The notes beneath the pieces were generated by a model, which searched no databases, was not told where the DNA came from, and saw only the letters and a program-made list of their open reading frames with translations. A stretch of DNA of 64,000 bases, from the NCBI GenBank assembly GCA_035512575.1, contig DATKDT010000078.1, positions 1-64,000 on the forward strand. The letters are read 5' to 3'. The position numbers and the translations under genes are program-made. This stretch comes from JALYRV01 sp035512575 (lineage in GTDB: Bacteria > Acidobacteriota > Vicinamibacteria > Vicinamibacterales > SCN-69-37). Positions 31,596 to 40,925 of this stretch are shown piece by piece (position 1 is the first letter of the stretch; the number at the start of each line of letters is the position of its first letter).

Positions 31596-32497
31596 GCCGC
31601 GACACGAGTTTTTATTATTCGTTTCTCGTGCTGCCGCCGGCGCAGCGGCGCGCGATCATCGCCGTCTGGGACTTCTGCCGCGTGGCCGACGACGCCGTCG
31701 ATCAGCAATATGCGACCCGGTTAGATTCTCCCGGTTCGGCCGGGGGGGGCGAGGCCAACCGGGAGAATCTAACCGGGTCGCGTGTCGCCGAGCTGGAGCG
31801 GTGGCGCGGCGAGCTCGATCGCGCGTTCGGCAACGGCGCGCCGCCCGCGACACCGCAGGGCCAGGCGCTCGCGCACTGGGTGCGCGCGTTCCAGCTCACG
31901 CGCCGGCACTTCGACACGCTGATGGCCGGCGTCGAAATGGACCTGCAGCCGCGCCGGTACGAGCGGCTGCCAGAACTGCGCGAGTATGCCGAGCGCGTGG
32001 CCTCGGCGGTCGGCCTGATTTGCCTCGAGATCTTCGGCGTGCGCGACGGATCCGCGGACGCCTACGCGCACGAGCTCGGGATCGCCCTGCAGCTCACCAA
32101 CATCCTCCGGGACGTGCCGTCGGATCTCGAAGCCGGCCGCATCTATCTGCTGCGCGAGGACCAGGAGGCGGCCGGCTGCACCGACGACATGCTGCGTGAA
32201 GCCGTCGCCGCCCGGGCGATTCACGACGAGCGCGTGCGCGCGCTGCTCGCGCGGCACGGCGCCCACGCGCGCCGGCAGTTCGCGCGCGTCGCAGAACTCT
32301 TCCCGCGGCGGCATGCGCGGAAGCTGGTCGCCGCCGAAATCATGAACGCGGTCTACCGCCGGCTGCTCGACAAGATCGAGGCGCGACATTTCGACGTCGT
32401 GTCGGAGCGCGTGACCGTGCCGCGGCCCGCGCGCGCGCGCGTGGCGCTCGGCGTCTACCTCCGGACGCTCGCGGGCATCCACCGGCCCCGCTCGTGA
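31592..32497 (+). CDS. hpnD: presqualene diphosphate synthase HpnD, with an in-frame palindromic insertion
   Basis: A 301-residue enzyme condensing two farnesyl diphosphates. Asp-rich motifs are FCRVADDAVDQ and QLTNILRDVPSDLEAGRIYL. After DAVDQQY, about 24 residues (41-64; ATRLDSPG...NRENLTGSR) interrupt the family pattern and are encoded by a perfect 25-bp inverted repeat with a 20-nt loop. The insertion uses TTA, TCT, AAT and CTA, codons otherwise rare here. The insert lies just after the first metal-binding motif, so tolerance suggests a surface loop. Neighbours HpnC and HpnE complete the pathway to squalene. Confidence 0.9.
   Translation: MSRDTSFYYSFLVLPPAQRRAIIAVWDFCRVADDAVDQQYATRLDSPGSAGGGEANRENLTGSRVAELERWRGELDRAFGNGAPPATPQGQALAHWVRAFQLTRRHFDTLMAGVEMDLQPRRYERLPELREYAERVASAVGLICLEIFGVRDGSADAYAHELGIALQLTNILRDVPSDLEAGRIYLLREDQEAAGCTDDMLREAVAARAIHDERVRALLARHGAHARRQFARVAELFPRRHARKLVAAEIMNAVYRRLLDKIEARHFDVVSERVTVPRPARARVALGVYLRTLAGIHRPRS
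31712..31781. repeat. perfect 25-bp inverted repeat inserted in hpnD
   Basis: Arms 31712-31736 and 31757-31781 are exact reverse complements (start GCGACCCGGTTAGATTCTCC). The loop of 20 nt is GC-rich with a run of eight G. The arm begins exactly on a codon boundary and the element preserves the frame. Confidence 0.9.
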
Positions 32498-33840
32498 ATC
32501 CCGACGTCGTCGTCATTGGCGGCGGATTCGCCGGCGTCGCGGCGGCGGTGGCGCTGACCAGAGCAGGGAAGCGCGTGACGCTCGTCGAGGCGCGCGGGCG
32601 GATGGGCGGCCGCGCGGCCACCCTGGTCGACCGCGCGACCGGCGAGCCGGTGGACAACGGGCAGCACGTGCTGTTCGGCTGCTATCGCGAGACGCTGGCG
32701 CTGCTCGAGGCGCTCGGCCAGCGGGACCGGGTCTTCGTGCAGCCGGCGCTGCACGTGCCGTTCATCGGGTCCGACGGCGCGCGGCGGGATTTGCGCTGCG
32801 CGGATCTGCCGGCGCCTCTGAATCTCGCCGCCGGCCTGCTGCGCTGGTCCGCGCTCGACATGCGGGATCGCCTGCGCGCGGCACGGCTGTTCCTGTCTCT
32901 GAAGCGCGGGAGCAAGCCCGGCGACGATGAGACCGTCACGGCGTGGCTGGTTCGCATGGGCCAGACGCGACGGTTGCGCGGCTGGCTGTGGGAGCCGCTG
33001 GCGATTGCCGCGCTCAACGAATCGCCCAATATTGCTTCCGCGCGCATGTTCGCGCCGGTGCTGCGCGAGCTGTTCGGCGGCCATCGGCGCGATGCGAGCC
33101 TCGTGCTGCCGCTGCTGCCCCTTGGCGAGCTCTACGCGGAACCCGCCGCAAAGTATCTGGAATCGCGCGGCGGAGAGGTGCACCTCGGCCGTCCTGCGCG
33201 CGTGTCCCCCGGCGCCGGTGGATTCACCGTTCGTGCGGGCGACCGGCGCTGGACCGCGCCAGCCGTGATAGCCGCCGTGCCCTGGCACCATCTGGCGTCC
33301 CTCTTCGACGGCGCGATCCCTCCGGCGCTCGACGCGATCGCGGCCGCCGCCGCGGCCATGACGCCCGTGCCTATCGTCACCGTCAACATCTGGTTCGACC
33401 GGCCCGTGCTCGAGGCGGACGATGTGCCGTTCAGAGGCCTGGTCGGCCGCACGGCGCAGTGGGTGTTCGATCGCCGGATCATCGACGGCGAGCGTTCCAT
33501 GCACGTCTCGGTCATCACCAGCGCGGCAGCCGGCCTGGTCGAGCGCGACGATGCGGCGATCATCGGAATCGTCACCGCCGACCTCCGGGCCGCCCTTCCG
33601 GCGGCCGCGGACGCCGCGGTGCTGCGGGCGACGGTCATCCGCGAGAAGCAGGCGACGTTCTCCGTGAGGCCGGGCGCGCCGGACCGGCCGGTCGAGCGCA
33701 CGCCGTTGCCGGGCTTCTTTCTCGCCGGCGACTGGCTCAAAACAGGATTGCCGGGGACAATAGAGGGAGCCGTGCGCAGCGGAAACCGCGCGGCTCACCA
33801 ACTCCTGTGCGGTCCATCGTCATTCACTACAACGAAATAG
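32494..33840 (+). CDS. hpnE: hydroxysqualene dehydroxylase HpnE
   Basis: A 448-residue FAD-dependent amine-oxidase-fold protein. The N-terminal dinucleotide motif VVVIGGGFAGVAAAVAL is followed by EARGRMGGRAAT, and the C-terminal FAD motif GFFLAGDWLKTGLPGTIEGAVRSGNRAA is characteristic. It reduces hydroxysqualene to squalene. GTG start overlapping hpnD; its end overlaps thiI by 34 bp. No squalene-hopene cyclase lies in the window. Confidence 0.92.
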   Translation: MNPDVVVIGGGFAGVAAAVALTRAGKRVTLVEARGRMGGRAATLVDRATGEPVDNGQHVLFGCYRETLALLEALGQRDRVFVQPALHVPFIGSDGARRDLRCADLPAPLNLAAGLLRWSALDMRDRLRAARLFLSLKRGSKPGDDETVTAWLVRMGQTRRLRGWLWEPLAIAALNESPNIASARMFAPVLRELFGGHRRDASLVLPLLPLGELYAEPAAKYLESRGGEVHLGRPARVSPGAGGFTVRAGDRRWTAPAVIAAVPWHHLASLFDGAIPPALDAIAAAAAAMTPVPIVTVNIWFDRPVLEADDVPFRGLVGRTAQWVFDRRIIDGERSMHVSVITSAAAGLVERDDAAIIGIVTADLRAALPAAADAAVLRATVIREKQATFSVRPGAPDRPVERTPLPGFFLAGDWLKTGLPGTIEGAVRSGNRAAHQLLCGPSSFTTTK

Positions 33841-34988
33841 CCCTGAAGGGGCGGAACCGTCCGTATTTCGTGGCGCGGCTCGTGCGGAACCTCCGCGAGG
33901 CGACGAAGGATGCCGGCGTGCCGTTCGTGCGCGTGCTCAACGGGCGGTTCGAGATGGAGCTGGCGCCCGGCGCCGACATCGACGAGGTGCGCGACCGCGT
34001 GTCGCGCGTGTTCGGCGTCGGCAACTACGCGCGCGCGGGACGCACCGGGGTCGATCTCGATCAGATCGGCCGCGAGATCATCGATGGCCTGAAGGGGCGG
34101 CCGGATCCGGCGTCGTTCCGCATCGCCGCGCGGCGCGCCGACAAGCGCCATGCGATGACGTCGGTCGACATCGAGCGGCACATCGGCGCGATGGTGCAGG
34201 CGGCGACCGGCTGGAAGGTCGATCTGGGAAATCCCGCGCTCACCATCAACGTCGAGATGCTCGGCGACGAAACCTTCTATTCCTTTGGCAAGGAGAAAGG
34301 CGCCGGCGGGCTGCCGACCGGCGTGAGCGGCCGCGTGGCGTGCCTGCTCTCGGGCGGCATCGACTCGCCGGTGGCGGCGTGGCGGATGATGCGCCGCGGC
34401 TGCCGCGTCTATTTCATTCACTTCCACAGCTATCCCGTGCTGTCGCGCGCGTCGCAGGAGAAGGCCGTGGAGCTCGCGCGGCTGCTTACCCAGTGGCAGC
34501 TCCATTCACGCCTCTTCCTCGTGCCGTTCGCCGACATTCAGCAGAAGGCGCTGATGACGGTGGATCCGGCGCTGCGCGTCGTCGTCTACCGCCGGCTGAT
34601 GGTGCGGATTGCGGAGCAGATTGCGCGGCGCGTGCGCGCGCAGGCGCTGGTCACCGGCGAGGTGATCGGCCAGGTGGCGTCGCAGACGCTCGAGAACATG
34701 ACGGTGATCGACGCCGCGTCGGCCATGCCGGTGCTGCGGCCGCTCGTCGGGATGGACAAGGAAGAGATCGTCGAGGCGGCGAAGGCGCTCGGCAGCTACC
34801 CGATTTCGATCATTCCCGATCAGGATTGCTGCACGCTGTTCACGCCGAAGCATCCGGCCACGCGCGCGTCGATCGGGCAGATCGAAGAGGCCGAGCGCGC
34901 GCTCGACGCGGGCGGGCTCATCGAGGCCGCCATGGCGGCCGCCGTGGTCCAGGACTTCGAGTTCCCGGTGATAAAATCGACGGCATGA
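33807..34988 (+). CDS. thiI: tRNA 4-thiouridine synthase ThiI (no rhodanese domain)
   Basis: A 393-residue tRNA sulfurtransferase. The N-terminal ferredoxin-like/THUMP region (IVIHYNEIALKGRNRPYF) is followed by the PP-loop ACLLSGGIDSPVAAW and DQDCCTLFTPKHP near the end. It ends where Escherichia coli ThiI begins its rhodanese domain, so sulfur must come from a separate carrier or by another route. GTG 33807 lies inside hpnE. The stop overlaps the aldolase ATG. Confidence 0.9.
   Translation: MRSIVIHYNEIALKGRNRPYFVARLVRNLREATKDAGVPFVRVLNGRFEMELAPGADIDEVRDRVSRVFGVGNYARAGRTGVDLDQIGREIIDGLKGRPDPASFRIAARRADKRHAMTSVDIERHIGAMVQAATGWKVDLGNPALTINVEMLGDETFYSFGKEKGAGGLPTGVSGRVACLLSGGIDSPVAAWRMMRRGCRVYFIHFHSYPVLSRASQEKAVELARLLTQWQLHSRLFLVPFADIQQKALMTVDPALRVVVYRRLMVRIAEQIARRVRAQALVTGEVIGQVASQTLENMTVIDAASAMPVLRPLVGMDKEEIVEAAKALGSYPISIIPDQDCCTLFTPKHPATRASIGQIEEAERALDAGGLIEAAMAAAVVQDFEFPVIKSTA
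34972..34977 (+). promoter_or_regulatory. internal -10 box for the aldolase gene (leaderless)
   Basis: TAAAAT inside the 3' end of thiI, 7 nt before ATG 34985. It would allow expression independent of the squalene operon. Confidence 0.45.
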
Positions 34989-35968
34989 AGCTCACCCCTG
35001 GAAAGCTCGCCGGCATGAAGGCCGTCTCCGATTCGCGCGGCGTGATTGCCGCCGCCGCCATGGATCAGCGCGGCTCGCTGCAGAAGGCGCTCGCGAAGGA
35101 GAAGGGCGGCGAGGTGACCGACGCGATGATGGAGGAGTTCAAGACCCTCGTCACCGAAGTGCTGACGCCGCATGCGACGGCCATCCTGCTCGATCCCGAA
35201 TGGGGGCTGCCGGCCTCGAAGCGCCGCGCGAAGAACGCCGGCCTGCTGATGGCGTACGAGAAGACCGGTTACGACAAAACGGGGCCGGGGCGCCTTCCCG
35301 ATCTGCTGGACGAGTGGTCCGTGCGCCGCATCAGGGAAGCGGGCGCCGACTGCCTCAAGATTCTGCTCTACTACACGCCGTTCGATCCCAAGGGCGTCAA
35401 CGACACGAAGCATGCGTGGGTCGAGCGCATCGGCGACGAGTGCCGCGCCAACGACATCCCGTTCTTCCTCGAGTTCGTCGGCTATGAGGAAGGCGCCGAC
35501 GAGAAGGGGCTCGAGTACGCGAAGAAGAAGCCCGGGATCGTCGCGAAGAGCATGGAGGAGTTCTCGAAGGACCGCTACGGCGTCGACGTCATGAAGGTCG
35601 AAGTGCCGGTGAACATGCAGTTCGTCGAGGGGGCGAAGTGCGGCAAGGGCCAGCAGGCGTACACGCGCGAGGAGGCTATCGCGCACTTCCGGAATTCGGC
35701 GAAGGTCGCCACCAAGCCGTTCATCTATCTGTCGGCCGGCGTCAGCAACGCGGAGTTCACCGAGACGCTCGCGCTGGCGTCGGACGCCGGGACGAATTTT
35801 TCAGGGGTGCTCTGCGGGCGCGCGACATGGAAGGACGGCATCCCCGTGTACGGGAAACAGGGCGCCGCCGCGTTCCGTGCGTGGCTGGAAGATCAGGGCG
35901 TGAAGAACATCGAAAACGTCAACGCGGCCCTGAAGGCCGCGAAGCCCTGGACCGCGTTTTACAGCTAA
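34985..35968 (+). CDS. class I aldolase, tagatose 1,6-diphosphate aldolase (LacD) family
   Basis: A 327-residue TIM-barrel aldolase. VIAAAAMDQRGSLQKAL is the family N-terminus, the Schiff-base Lys region is GADCLKILLYYTPFD, and VDVMKVEVPVN and IYLSAGVSNAEF are typical of LacD. It may cleave tagatose- or fructose-bisphosphate, or a sulfoglycolytic substrate, since such paralogues exist. No other sugar genes are nearby. Confidence 0.85.
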   Translation: MKLTPGKLAGMKAVSDSRGVIAAAAMDQRGSLQKALAKEKGGEVTDAMMEEFKTLVTEVLTPHATAILLDPEWGLPASKRRAKNAGLLMAYEKTGYDKTGPGRLPDLLDEWSVRRIREAGADCLKILLYYTPFDPKGVNDTKHAWVERIGDECRANDIPFFLEFVGYEEGADEKGLEYAKKKPGIVAKSMEEFSKDRYGVDVMKVEVPVNMQFVEGAKCGKGQQAYTREEAIAHFRNSAKVATKPFIYLSAGVSNAEFTETLALASDAGTNFSGVLCGRATWKDGIPVYGKQGAAAFRAWLEDQGVKNIENVNAALKAAKPWTAFYS

Positions 35969-36429
35969 TCCCTTTTCAGAATCTCCGTCCCGCTGACGCT
36001 GCCGAAGCAGGACGTGCCCGTGTACGGCACGCGCACCTGATTGGTTTCGATGACGGCGGTGCCGCTGAGCGAGATGGCGCACGCCACGCTGCCCGAGGTG
36101 GCCGTGGCGTTGACCTGGAACACGATGTTGTTGCCGCTCTGCGTGCCCTGAGCGGTGCCTGTCACCTGCAGCGTGTTGGCCTGGCACGACGCGCTGAAGT
36201 TGCCCTTCGCGCTGTTCGACGTCTTCTCGGTCACCGACCACGTGAAGTTCGTGCACGAATCGGCCGAGGGAATCGAGTTGATCGAGCGGTACGTGCCGGC
36301 CAGGGCCGACACCGAGAAATTCGGCGCCGAGGGGCCGGTAATGGATGAGGCGTTACGGCTGAACTCGAAACAGCCCGCGGACACCATGGCAACGGCCGCC
36401 ATCGCGGCCACGGAGATATAGCGCTTCAT
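35965..36429 (-). CDS. small lipoprotein of unknown function
   Basis: A 154-residue exported protein with a lipobox VSAGC at the end of a short signal peptide. The mature part is Ser/Thr-rich with four further Cys and a beta-rich look, similar in style to short secreted proteins common in Acidobacteria. AGGAAG precedes ATG 36429. The end overlaps the aldolase stop by 4 bp. No function is assignable. Confidence 0.7.
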   Translation of the reverse strand: MKRYISVAAMAAVAMVSAGCFEFSRNASSITGPSAPNFSVSALAGTYRSINSIPSADSCTNFTWSVTEKTSNSAKGNFSASCQANTLQVTGTAQGTQSGNNIVFQVNATATSGSVACAISLSGTAVIETNQVRVPYTGTSCFGSVSGTEILKRD

Positions 36430-36487
36430 AAACGTTCTTCCTGCGGGAGCGGTACTGGGGGGGACGGCAAGGATAACATATTCTCCT

Positions 36488-37045
36488 ATGGCCATCCGCA
36501 AGGTCGCCCGCATGGGCCACCCCGTCCTGCGTGAGCCGGCAAGGCCGCTTTCAGAAGCGGACGTGCGCACGCCCGAATTCCAGCGCCTGATCGACGACAT
36601 GCTCGACACGATGGCTGACTATCAGGGTATCGGTCTCGCGGCGCCGCAGGTGTACGAGGGCCTGCGGGTATTCGTGGCGGGAAGCGATCCGGATGCGTCG
36701 ATCGGCGACATGACGGACGCGGGCCGCATGCCGCTGATTGCGCTCGTCAATCCGGAAATCACGCCCGTCGGGCGCGCGGTCGAGGTCGACTGGGAGGGCT
36801 GCCTGAGCATTCCCGATATCCGCGGCGAGGTGCCGCGGGCGCGCGACATCACCGTGCGCGCGCTGGATCGCGAGGGCCGCCGCGTCGAGTTCAGCGCATC
36901 GGGATTTCCCGCGCGCGTGATTCAGCACGAAACGGATCACCTCGACGGCGTGCTGTTCTTCGACCGGATGCGCTCGTTCGAGACGCTTACTTTTCTCGAG
37001 GAATATCAGCGCTACTGGGCGCGAGCGGACGAGGACGAAGCGTAA
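36488..37045 (+). CDS. def: peptide deformylase
   Basis: A 185-residue metalloenzyme that removes N-formyl groups from nascent proteins. All three motifs are intact: GIGLAAPQ, EGCLSI and HETDHLDG. A TAACAT box lies 8 nt before the ATG. The last 59 bp overlap the convergent acylase gene. Confidence 0.95.
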   Translation: MAIRKVARMGHPVLREPARPLSEADVRTPEFQRLIDDMLDTMADYQGIGLAAPQVYEGLRVFVAGSDPDASIGDMTDAGRMPLIALVNPEITPVGRAVEVDWEGCLSIPDIRGEVPRARDITVRALDREGRRVEFSASGFPARVIQHETDHLDGVLFFDRMRSFETLTFLEEYQRYWARADEDEA

Positions 37046-39302
37046 GCGTCCGCCACGTGGACGCGCGCACCGCCGCTTCCGAAAACGCCATCGGCACGTA
37101 GCGGCCCTCGTTCCAGAGCGGCAGCAGGTCGTCGTAATGCGCGCTCATCGGGTGGCCCGACTGGCCCAGCGGAATCACGAATCGCGACTCATCCCAGTTG
37201 CCGACGTCGACGATCTGCCGGTACGACGCGATGAGCGTCTGATCCCGGATGCGCATCACGGGATTGACCGTGAAGCTGTCGCCGGGCCGCCGCAGCTCGC
37301 GGCTGAACACGGGCCGCAGCCACCCGACGGCATCCATCGGCGCATGCGCGAACCGGACGGTGTTGCCCGTGTCCCACCGCCACGCGCCCATCTGCGCCCC
37401 CTGCTCGCGATCGAGCGCCTCGATGGCGCGCGTGAGCGCGCCGCCCAGAGTGCTGCCGCACGTCTGCCGCCCCGGCAGCTCCACATCGTCGCACCATGCG
37501 TCCGCGCCGGAGCGGGCGAACTGGTGCATGGCGCGCGCGAGCGCCGCGCCGCCCGCCTCATAGTCGGCGAAGAGCTGGTCGCCGAGCTCGTCGCGGAGCA
37601 GCGCCCTTGCCGCCTCGTGGTAATAGCGCTTGAACAGCGCCGCTTCCGGACTGCCCGCGCGCATGCCGCCATCCCACGACCGCAGTGCATCGAGGGCCGC
37701 GGCCGCCCGCCGATCGCGCGGCTCGGCCGCGTCGAAGAGCAGCGGCGCCAGCGCGCGCGGCTGCAGCGACACGACGTCCTGCTGCATGCGCGCCACGTCT
37801 GCTAATGAGACCGCGGCCTCTGCGTCCACCAGTTCCGCAATCCGCGCGGCGCGATACGGCAGATCGAAGCTCGTGCTCATCGGCGGCCCGGCGCCGCCAA
37901 TCGTGTTGTTCGCGCTGATCACGCGGCCCGACGGCGGATCGGCGGTCCAGGCCGTCAGGGCGGCTGACACCTGCGACGTCCACGCGCCCGTCTGCGCGTC
38001 GCGCACGGGCACCGACCCCGCCGCCGTGTAGCCGATGCTGCCGGCGGCGTCCGCATAGACGATGCTGAGCACCGGCGCGTGCATGCGCGCGGCCGCCGCG
38101 CGCACGGCGGCCGCGTCGCCCGCGGCGTTCAGCGCGACGAACGCGGCCACGGTCGCGTCTTCGCGATCCAGTCCGGACCACCGGAGCGCGAGCGCTCCCC
38201 GCTCGCCGACGAGATCCGAGATGACCGGCCCATTCGCCGAGACACGCACGCGCAGCCGCTCGTCGGCCTGTCCCTTGACCCTGATGACTTCCTCGATCGT
38301 CTCGGTGCGCTCGTCGTGCCGGACGATGAACAGGTCCTGCGCGTCGGCCATGGCGTTGGTAATGCCCCAGGCGACACGGCCGTTGTGGCCGATCACGACG
38401 GCGGGCGCGCCAGGGAAGGTGGCGCCGATCACGTCGAGGCCGCCGCCCGTCATGTGCACCAGATACCAGGTCGCCGGCGCCTGCGCGGGGATGTGCGGAT
38501 CGTTCGCCAGGAGCGGGCGTCCCGAAGCCGTCAGTGTGCCGTCGAGGACCCAGGCATTGCTGGCGGCGGCCGACGGCGGCGCGGCAATGTCCAGCAGCCG
38601 CGCGATCTCGTCGAGCGCCGCGGCGTCGGCCGGCGCCACCCGCGGCAGGATCGTCGCGCCGTCGAGCGCGCCCGGCAGCAGCGCATCGGCGCGCCCGGCG
38701 CCGACCTTTGCCGTCAGCCGCAGGCGCATCAAATCCTCGCGCCAGTTCATGCCCTGCCCCCACGCCACCAGCTTCATCGCCGCCACGACATCGTCGGCCG
38801 TCCAGGGCTCGGGGCGGATGCCGGTCAGCGCGTACTCCACCGGCAGGCGCCAGCCTGACGAGCGTGCGAGGAACGCGTTGATGCCGCGGACGTAGGCGTC
38901 GATCCAGGCGAGCGTGGGGGCGTCGAGCGCCGCGCGCGCGTCGCGGGCGGCGCGCGCGAATCCGATGGTGCGCATGAAGCGATCGGTCGCGAGCGCGCCC
39001 GGGCCGAGCGCCTCGGAGAGGCGGCCTGCAGCCGCGCGGCGCTGCACCTCCATCTGCCAGAGGCGATCCTGCGCGTGCACGAATCCGAGCGCGAAGATCG
39101 CATCGTCTCTGCCGGCGGCGCGGATGTGGGGAATGCCGTACCGGTCGCGCAGGATCTCGATGGGCGCCGACGCGCCGTCGACGACGATTTCGCCGCGCAC
39201 CTGGGGCAGCGGCCGGTGGAATCGCAGCAGCGCGCCGCCCACGACCGCAACGACGATCAGGATCGGAACTGCGAACAGGAACTGGAACTGAATCCTTCTC
39301 AT
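36987..39302 (-). CDS. penicillin acylase-family N-terminal nucleophile hydrolase
   Basis: A 771-residue membrane-anchored amidase. An N-terminal hydrophobic segment (about 7-26) precedes the alpha chain. The autocatalytic site is ASNAW with nucleophile Ser248, which would start the beta chain. HNGRVAWGITNAMADAQDLF and RVISANNTIGG are family landmarks. It may process beta-lactams, acyl-homoserine lactones or other amides in the periplasm. ATG 39302 overlaps the -10 box of thyX. A much longer upstream reading in the same frame is antisense to thyX and not credible. Confidence 0.88.
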   Translation of the reverse strand: MRRIQFQFLFAVPILIVVAVVGGALLRFHRPLPQVRGEIVVDGASAPIEILRDRYGIPHIRAAGRDDAIFALGFVHAQDRLWQMEVQRRAAAGRLSEALGPGALATDRFMRTIGFARAARDARAALDAPTLAWIDAYVRGINAFLARSSGWRLPVEYALTGIRPEPWTADDVVAAMKLVAWGQGMNWREDLMRLRLTAKVGAGRADALLPGALDGATILPRVAPADAAALDEIARLLDIAAPPSAAASNAWVLDGTLTASGRPLLANDPHIPAQAPATWYLVHMTGGGLDVIGATFPGAPAVVIGHNGRVAWGITNAMADAQDLFIVRHDERTETIEEVIRVKGQADERLRVRVSANGPVISDLVGERGALALRWSGLDREDATVAAFVALNAAGDAAAVRAAAARMHAPVLSIVYADAAGSIGYTAAGSVPVRDAQTGAWTSQVSAALTAWTADPPSGRVISANNTIGGAGPPMSTSFDLPYRAARIAELVDAEAAVSLADVARMQQDVVSLQPRALAPLLFDAAEPRDRRAAAALDALRSWDGGMRAGSPEAALFKRYYHEAARALLRDELGDQLFADYEAGGAALARAMHQFARSGADAWCDDVELPGRQTCGSTLGGALTRAIEALDREQGAQMGAWRWDTGNTVRFAHAPMDAVGWLRPVFSRELRRPGDSFTVNPVMRIRDQTLIASYRQIVDVGNWDESRFVIPLGQSGHPMSAHYDDLLPLWNEGRYVPMAFSEAAVRASTWRTLTLRPRPLAPSSADIPREK

Positions 39303-39307
39303 ATAAT
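39302..39307 (+). promoter_or_regulatory. -10 box for thyX (leaderless), overlapping the acylase start codon
   Basis: A perfect TATAAT, 7 nt before GTG 39315; its first base is part of the divergent acylase ATG. Confidence 0.55.
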
Positions 39308-39314
39308 GCAGGGC

Positions 39315-40925
39315 GTGCAGCCCCCGGCATCTCCCGAGTTCACACAGGAAGAAGCGCGGGCGCTCGCGCCTTACTTTACCAATCTCGATCGTCCGGTCTT
39401 CGCGCTCGTCAATCTGCCCGAAACCGTGAAGGGCGCGCTGTTCGCGCGTTATTCGCGATCGGCGAAGCCGCTCCGCCGGCTCTTTCTCGACGAATTTCTC
39501 GACAAAGTCGCGGCGGCCGGCGCCGGGCCCGCCCAGGCGGGCGACGTCGGCGTGAAGCGCGCCGAGCAGCTGTATCAGAAGGTCTTCAGCGACTACGGCG
39601 ACGACTCGGTGGCGCAGCTCGGCGGCGTGCACGTGGCGGTGGAGAACGCGTCCAACGTGCTGACCAAGCTGCTGGAGTGGGGCCGCCTGATGGCGTATCT
39701 CGAGCAGTCGACCCGGTACATCCCATACACCGATCGGCAGGACGGCGCCTGGCGGTATCACGTCCCGGCGGAGCTCGCCGGACATCCCCTGCGCGCGCAG
39801 TACGTCGAGACGCTCGATCACGCCTTTGCCGTCTACGCCGAGTGGTTCGAGCGCATGCGCGTGTACTTCGGTGTGCGGCATCCGCGCGCGGCGAACGACT
39901 CGGAAGGCGTGCACCGCGCGGCCATTCGCGCGAAGGCGCTCGACACGCTGCGCGGCCTGCTGCCGGCCGCCACCGAATCGAGTGTCGGCATCTATGCGAC
40001 CGGGCAGGCGTACGAGGCGCTGCTGCTGCGGCTGCGCGCGAGCCGGCTGCGCGAAGCCAACGACTGCGCCGCGCTGCTCCTCGAAGAGCTGCGCAAGGTC
40101 ATCCCCGCGTTCCTGACGCGCGTCGACGTGCCCGACCGTGGGGGCGCGTGGAGCGAGTATCTCGCGCGCGTGCGGGAAGACGCGTCCGACATGGCGGCGC
40201 ACGTGCTCGACGGCGAGGCGCCCGAGGCGCGGCCCGAAGTCACGCTGTCGGAATTCGATCCCGAAGGCGAGCTGAAGGTCGTGGCCGCCGCGCTCTATGC
40301 CGGCACGGATCTGCCCGACGACCAGCTGCTGAGCGTCGCCCGGCACCTGTCGGCCGATCAGCAGGCCGCGGTGCTGGCCGCCTATGCCGGTGAGCGACGC
40401 AACCGGCGGCACCGTCCCGGACGGGCATTCGAGCGCACGTCCTACCGGTTCGACGTGCTCACCGACTACGGCGCCTTCCGCGACCTGCAGCGCCACCGGC
40501 TGCTGACGCTCGAATGGCAGGCGCTGTCGCCGCGTCACGGCTACTCGCTGCCCGACGCGATCGAAGAGGCCGGCGGCGGCGCCGCGTTCCGTGGCGTGAT
40601 GGATCGATCCGCGGCGCTCTGGCAGTCGCTCATGGACGCCGGGCTGCAGGACATCGCGCCGTACGCCGTGTCGATGGCCTGCCGCGTCCGCTTCTACATG
40701 CACATGAACGCGCGCGAGGCGATGCACGTCATCGAGCTGCGCACGCAGCCGCAGGGCCATCCGGCCTATCGCCGCGTGTGCCAGGAGATGCACCGGCTCA
40801 TCGCCGAGACTGCGGGCCACCGCGGCATCGCGGCGGCCATGAAGCACGTGGACCATTCGGCTGTAGAGCTCGAGCGGCTGCAGTCGGAACGCGCACTCGA
40901 GCGCAAGCGTCTCAGCCGGACGTGA
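39315..40925 (+). CDS. thyX: tandem ThyX-like FAD-dependent thymidylate synthase
   Basis: A 536-residue protein, about twice the length of a normal ThyX. The N-terminal half carries YGDDSVAQLGGVHVAVENASN and LEWGRLMAYLEQSTRYIPY, with the S-x-RY end of the ThyX signature. The C-terminal half carries LQRHRLLTLEWQALSPRHGY, with the RHR start. It reads as a duplicated ThyX fold in which each half keeps a different part of the signature. The start is GTG 39315, fixed by the -10 box; an ATG at 39306 is less likely. The end overlaps the thioesterase GTG. Confidence 0.82.
   Translation: MQPPASPEFTQEEARALAPYFTNLDRPVFALVNLPETVKGALFARYSRSAKPLRRLFLDEFLDKVAAAGAGPAQAGDVGVKRAEQLYQKVFSDYGDDSVAQLGGVHVAVENASNVLTKLLEWGRLMAYLEQSTRYIPYTDRQDGAWRYHVPAELAGHPLRAQYVETLDHAFAVYAEWFERMRVYFGVRHPRAANDSEGVHRAAIRAKALDTLRGLLPAATESSVGIYATGQAYEALLLRLRASRLREANDCAALLLEELRKVIPAFLTRVDVPDRGGAWSEYLARVREDASDMAAHVLDGEAPEARPEVTLSEFDPEGELKVVAAALYAGTDLPDDQLLSVARHLSADQQAAVLAAYAGERRNRRHRPGRAFERTSYRFDVLTDYGAFRDLQRHRLLTLEWQALSPRHGYSLPDAIEEAGGGAAFRGVMDRSAALWQSLMDAGLQDIAPYAVSMACRVRFYMHMNAREAMHVIELRTQPQGHPAYRRVCQEMHRLIAETAGHRGIAAAMKHVDHSAVELERLQSERALERKRLSRT

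Noticed and set aside
39303..40856. 518-residue N-terminal extension of the acylase frame
   Set aside because: It is antisense to thyX; the acylase has a proper start and membrane anchor at 39302.
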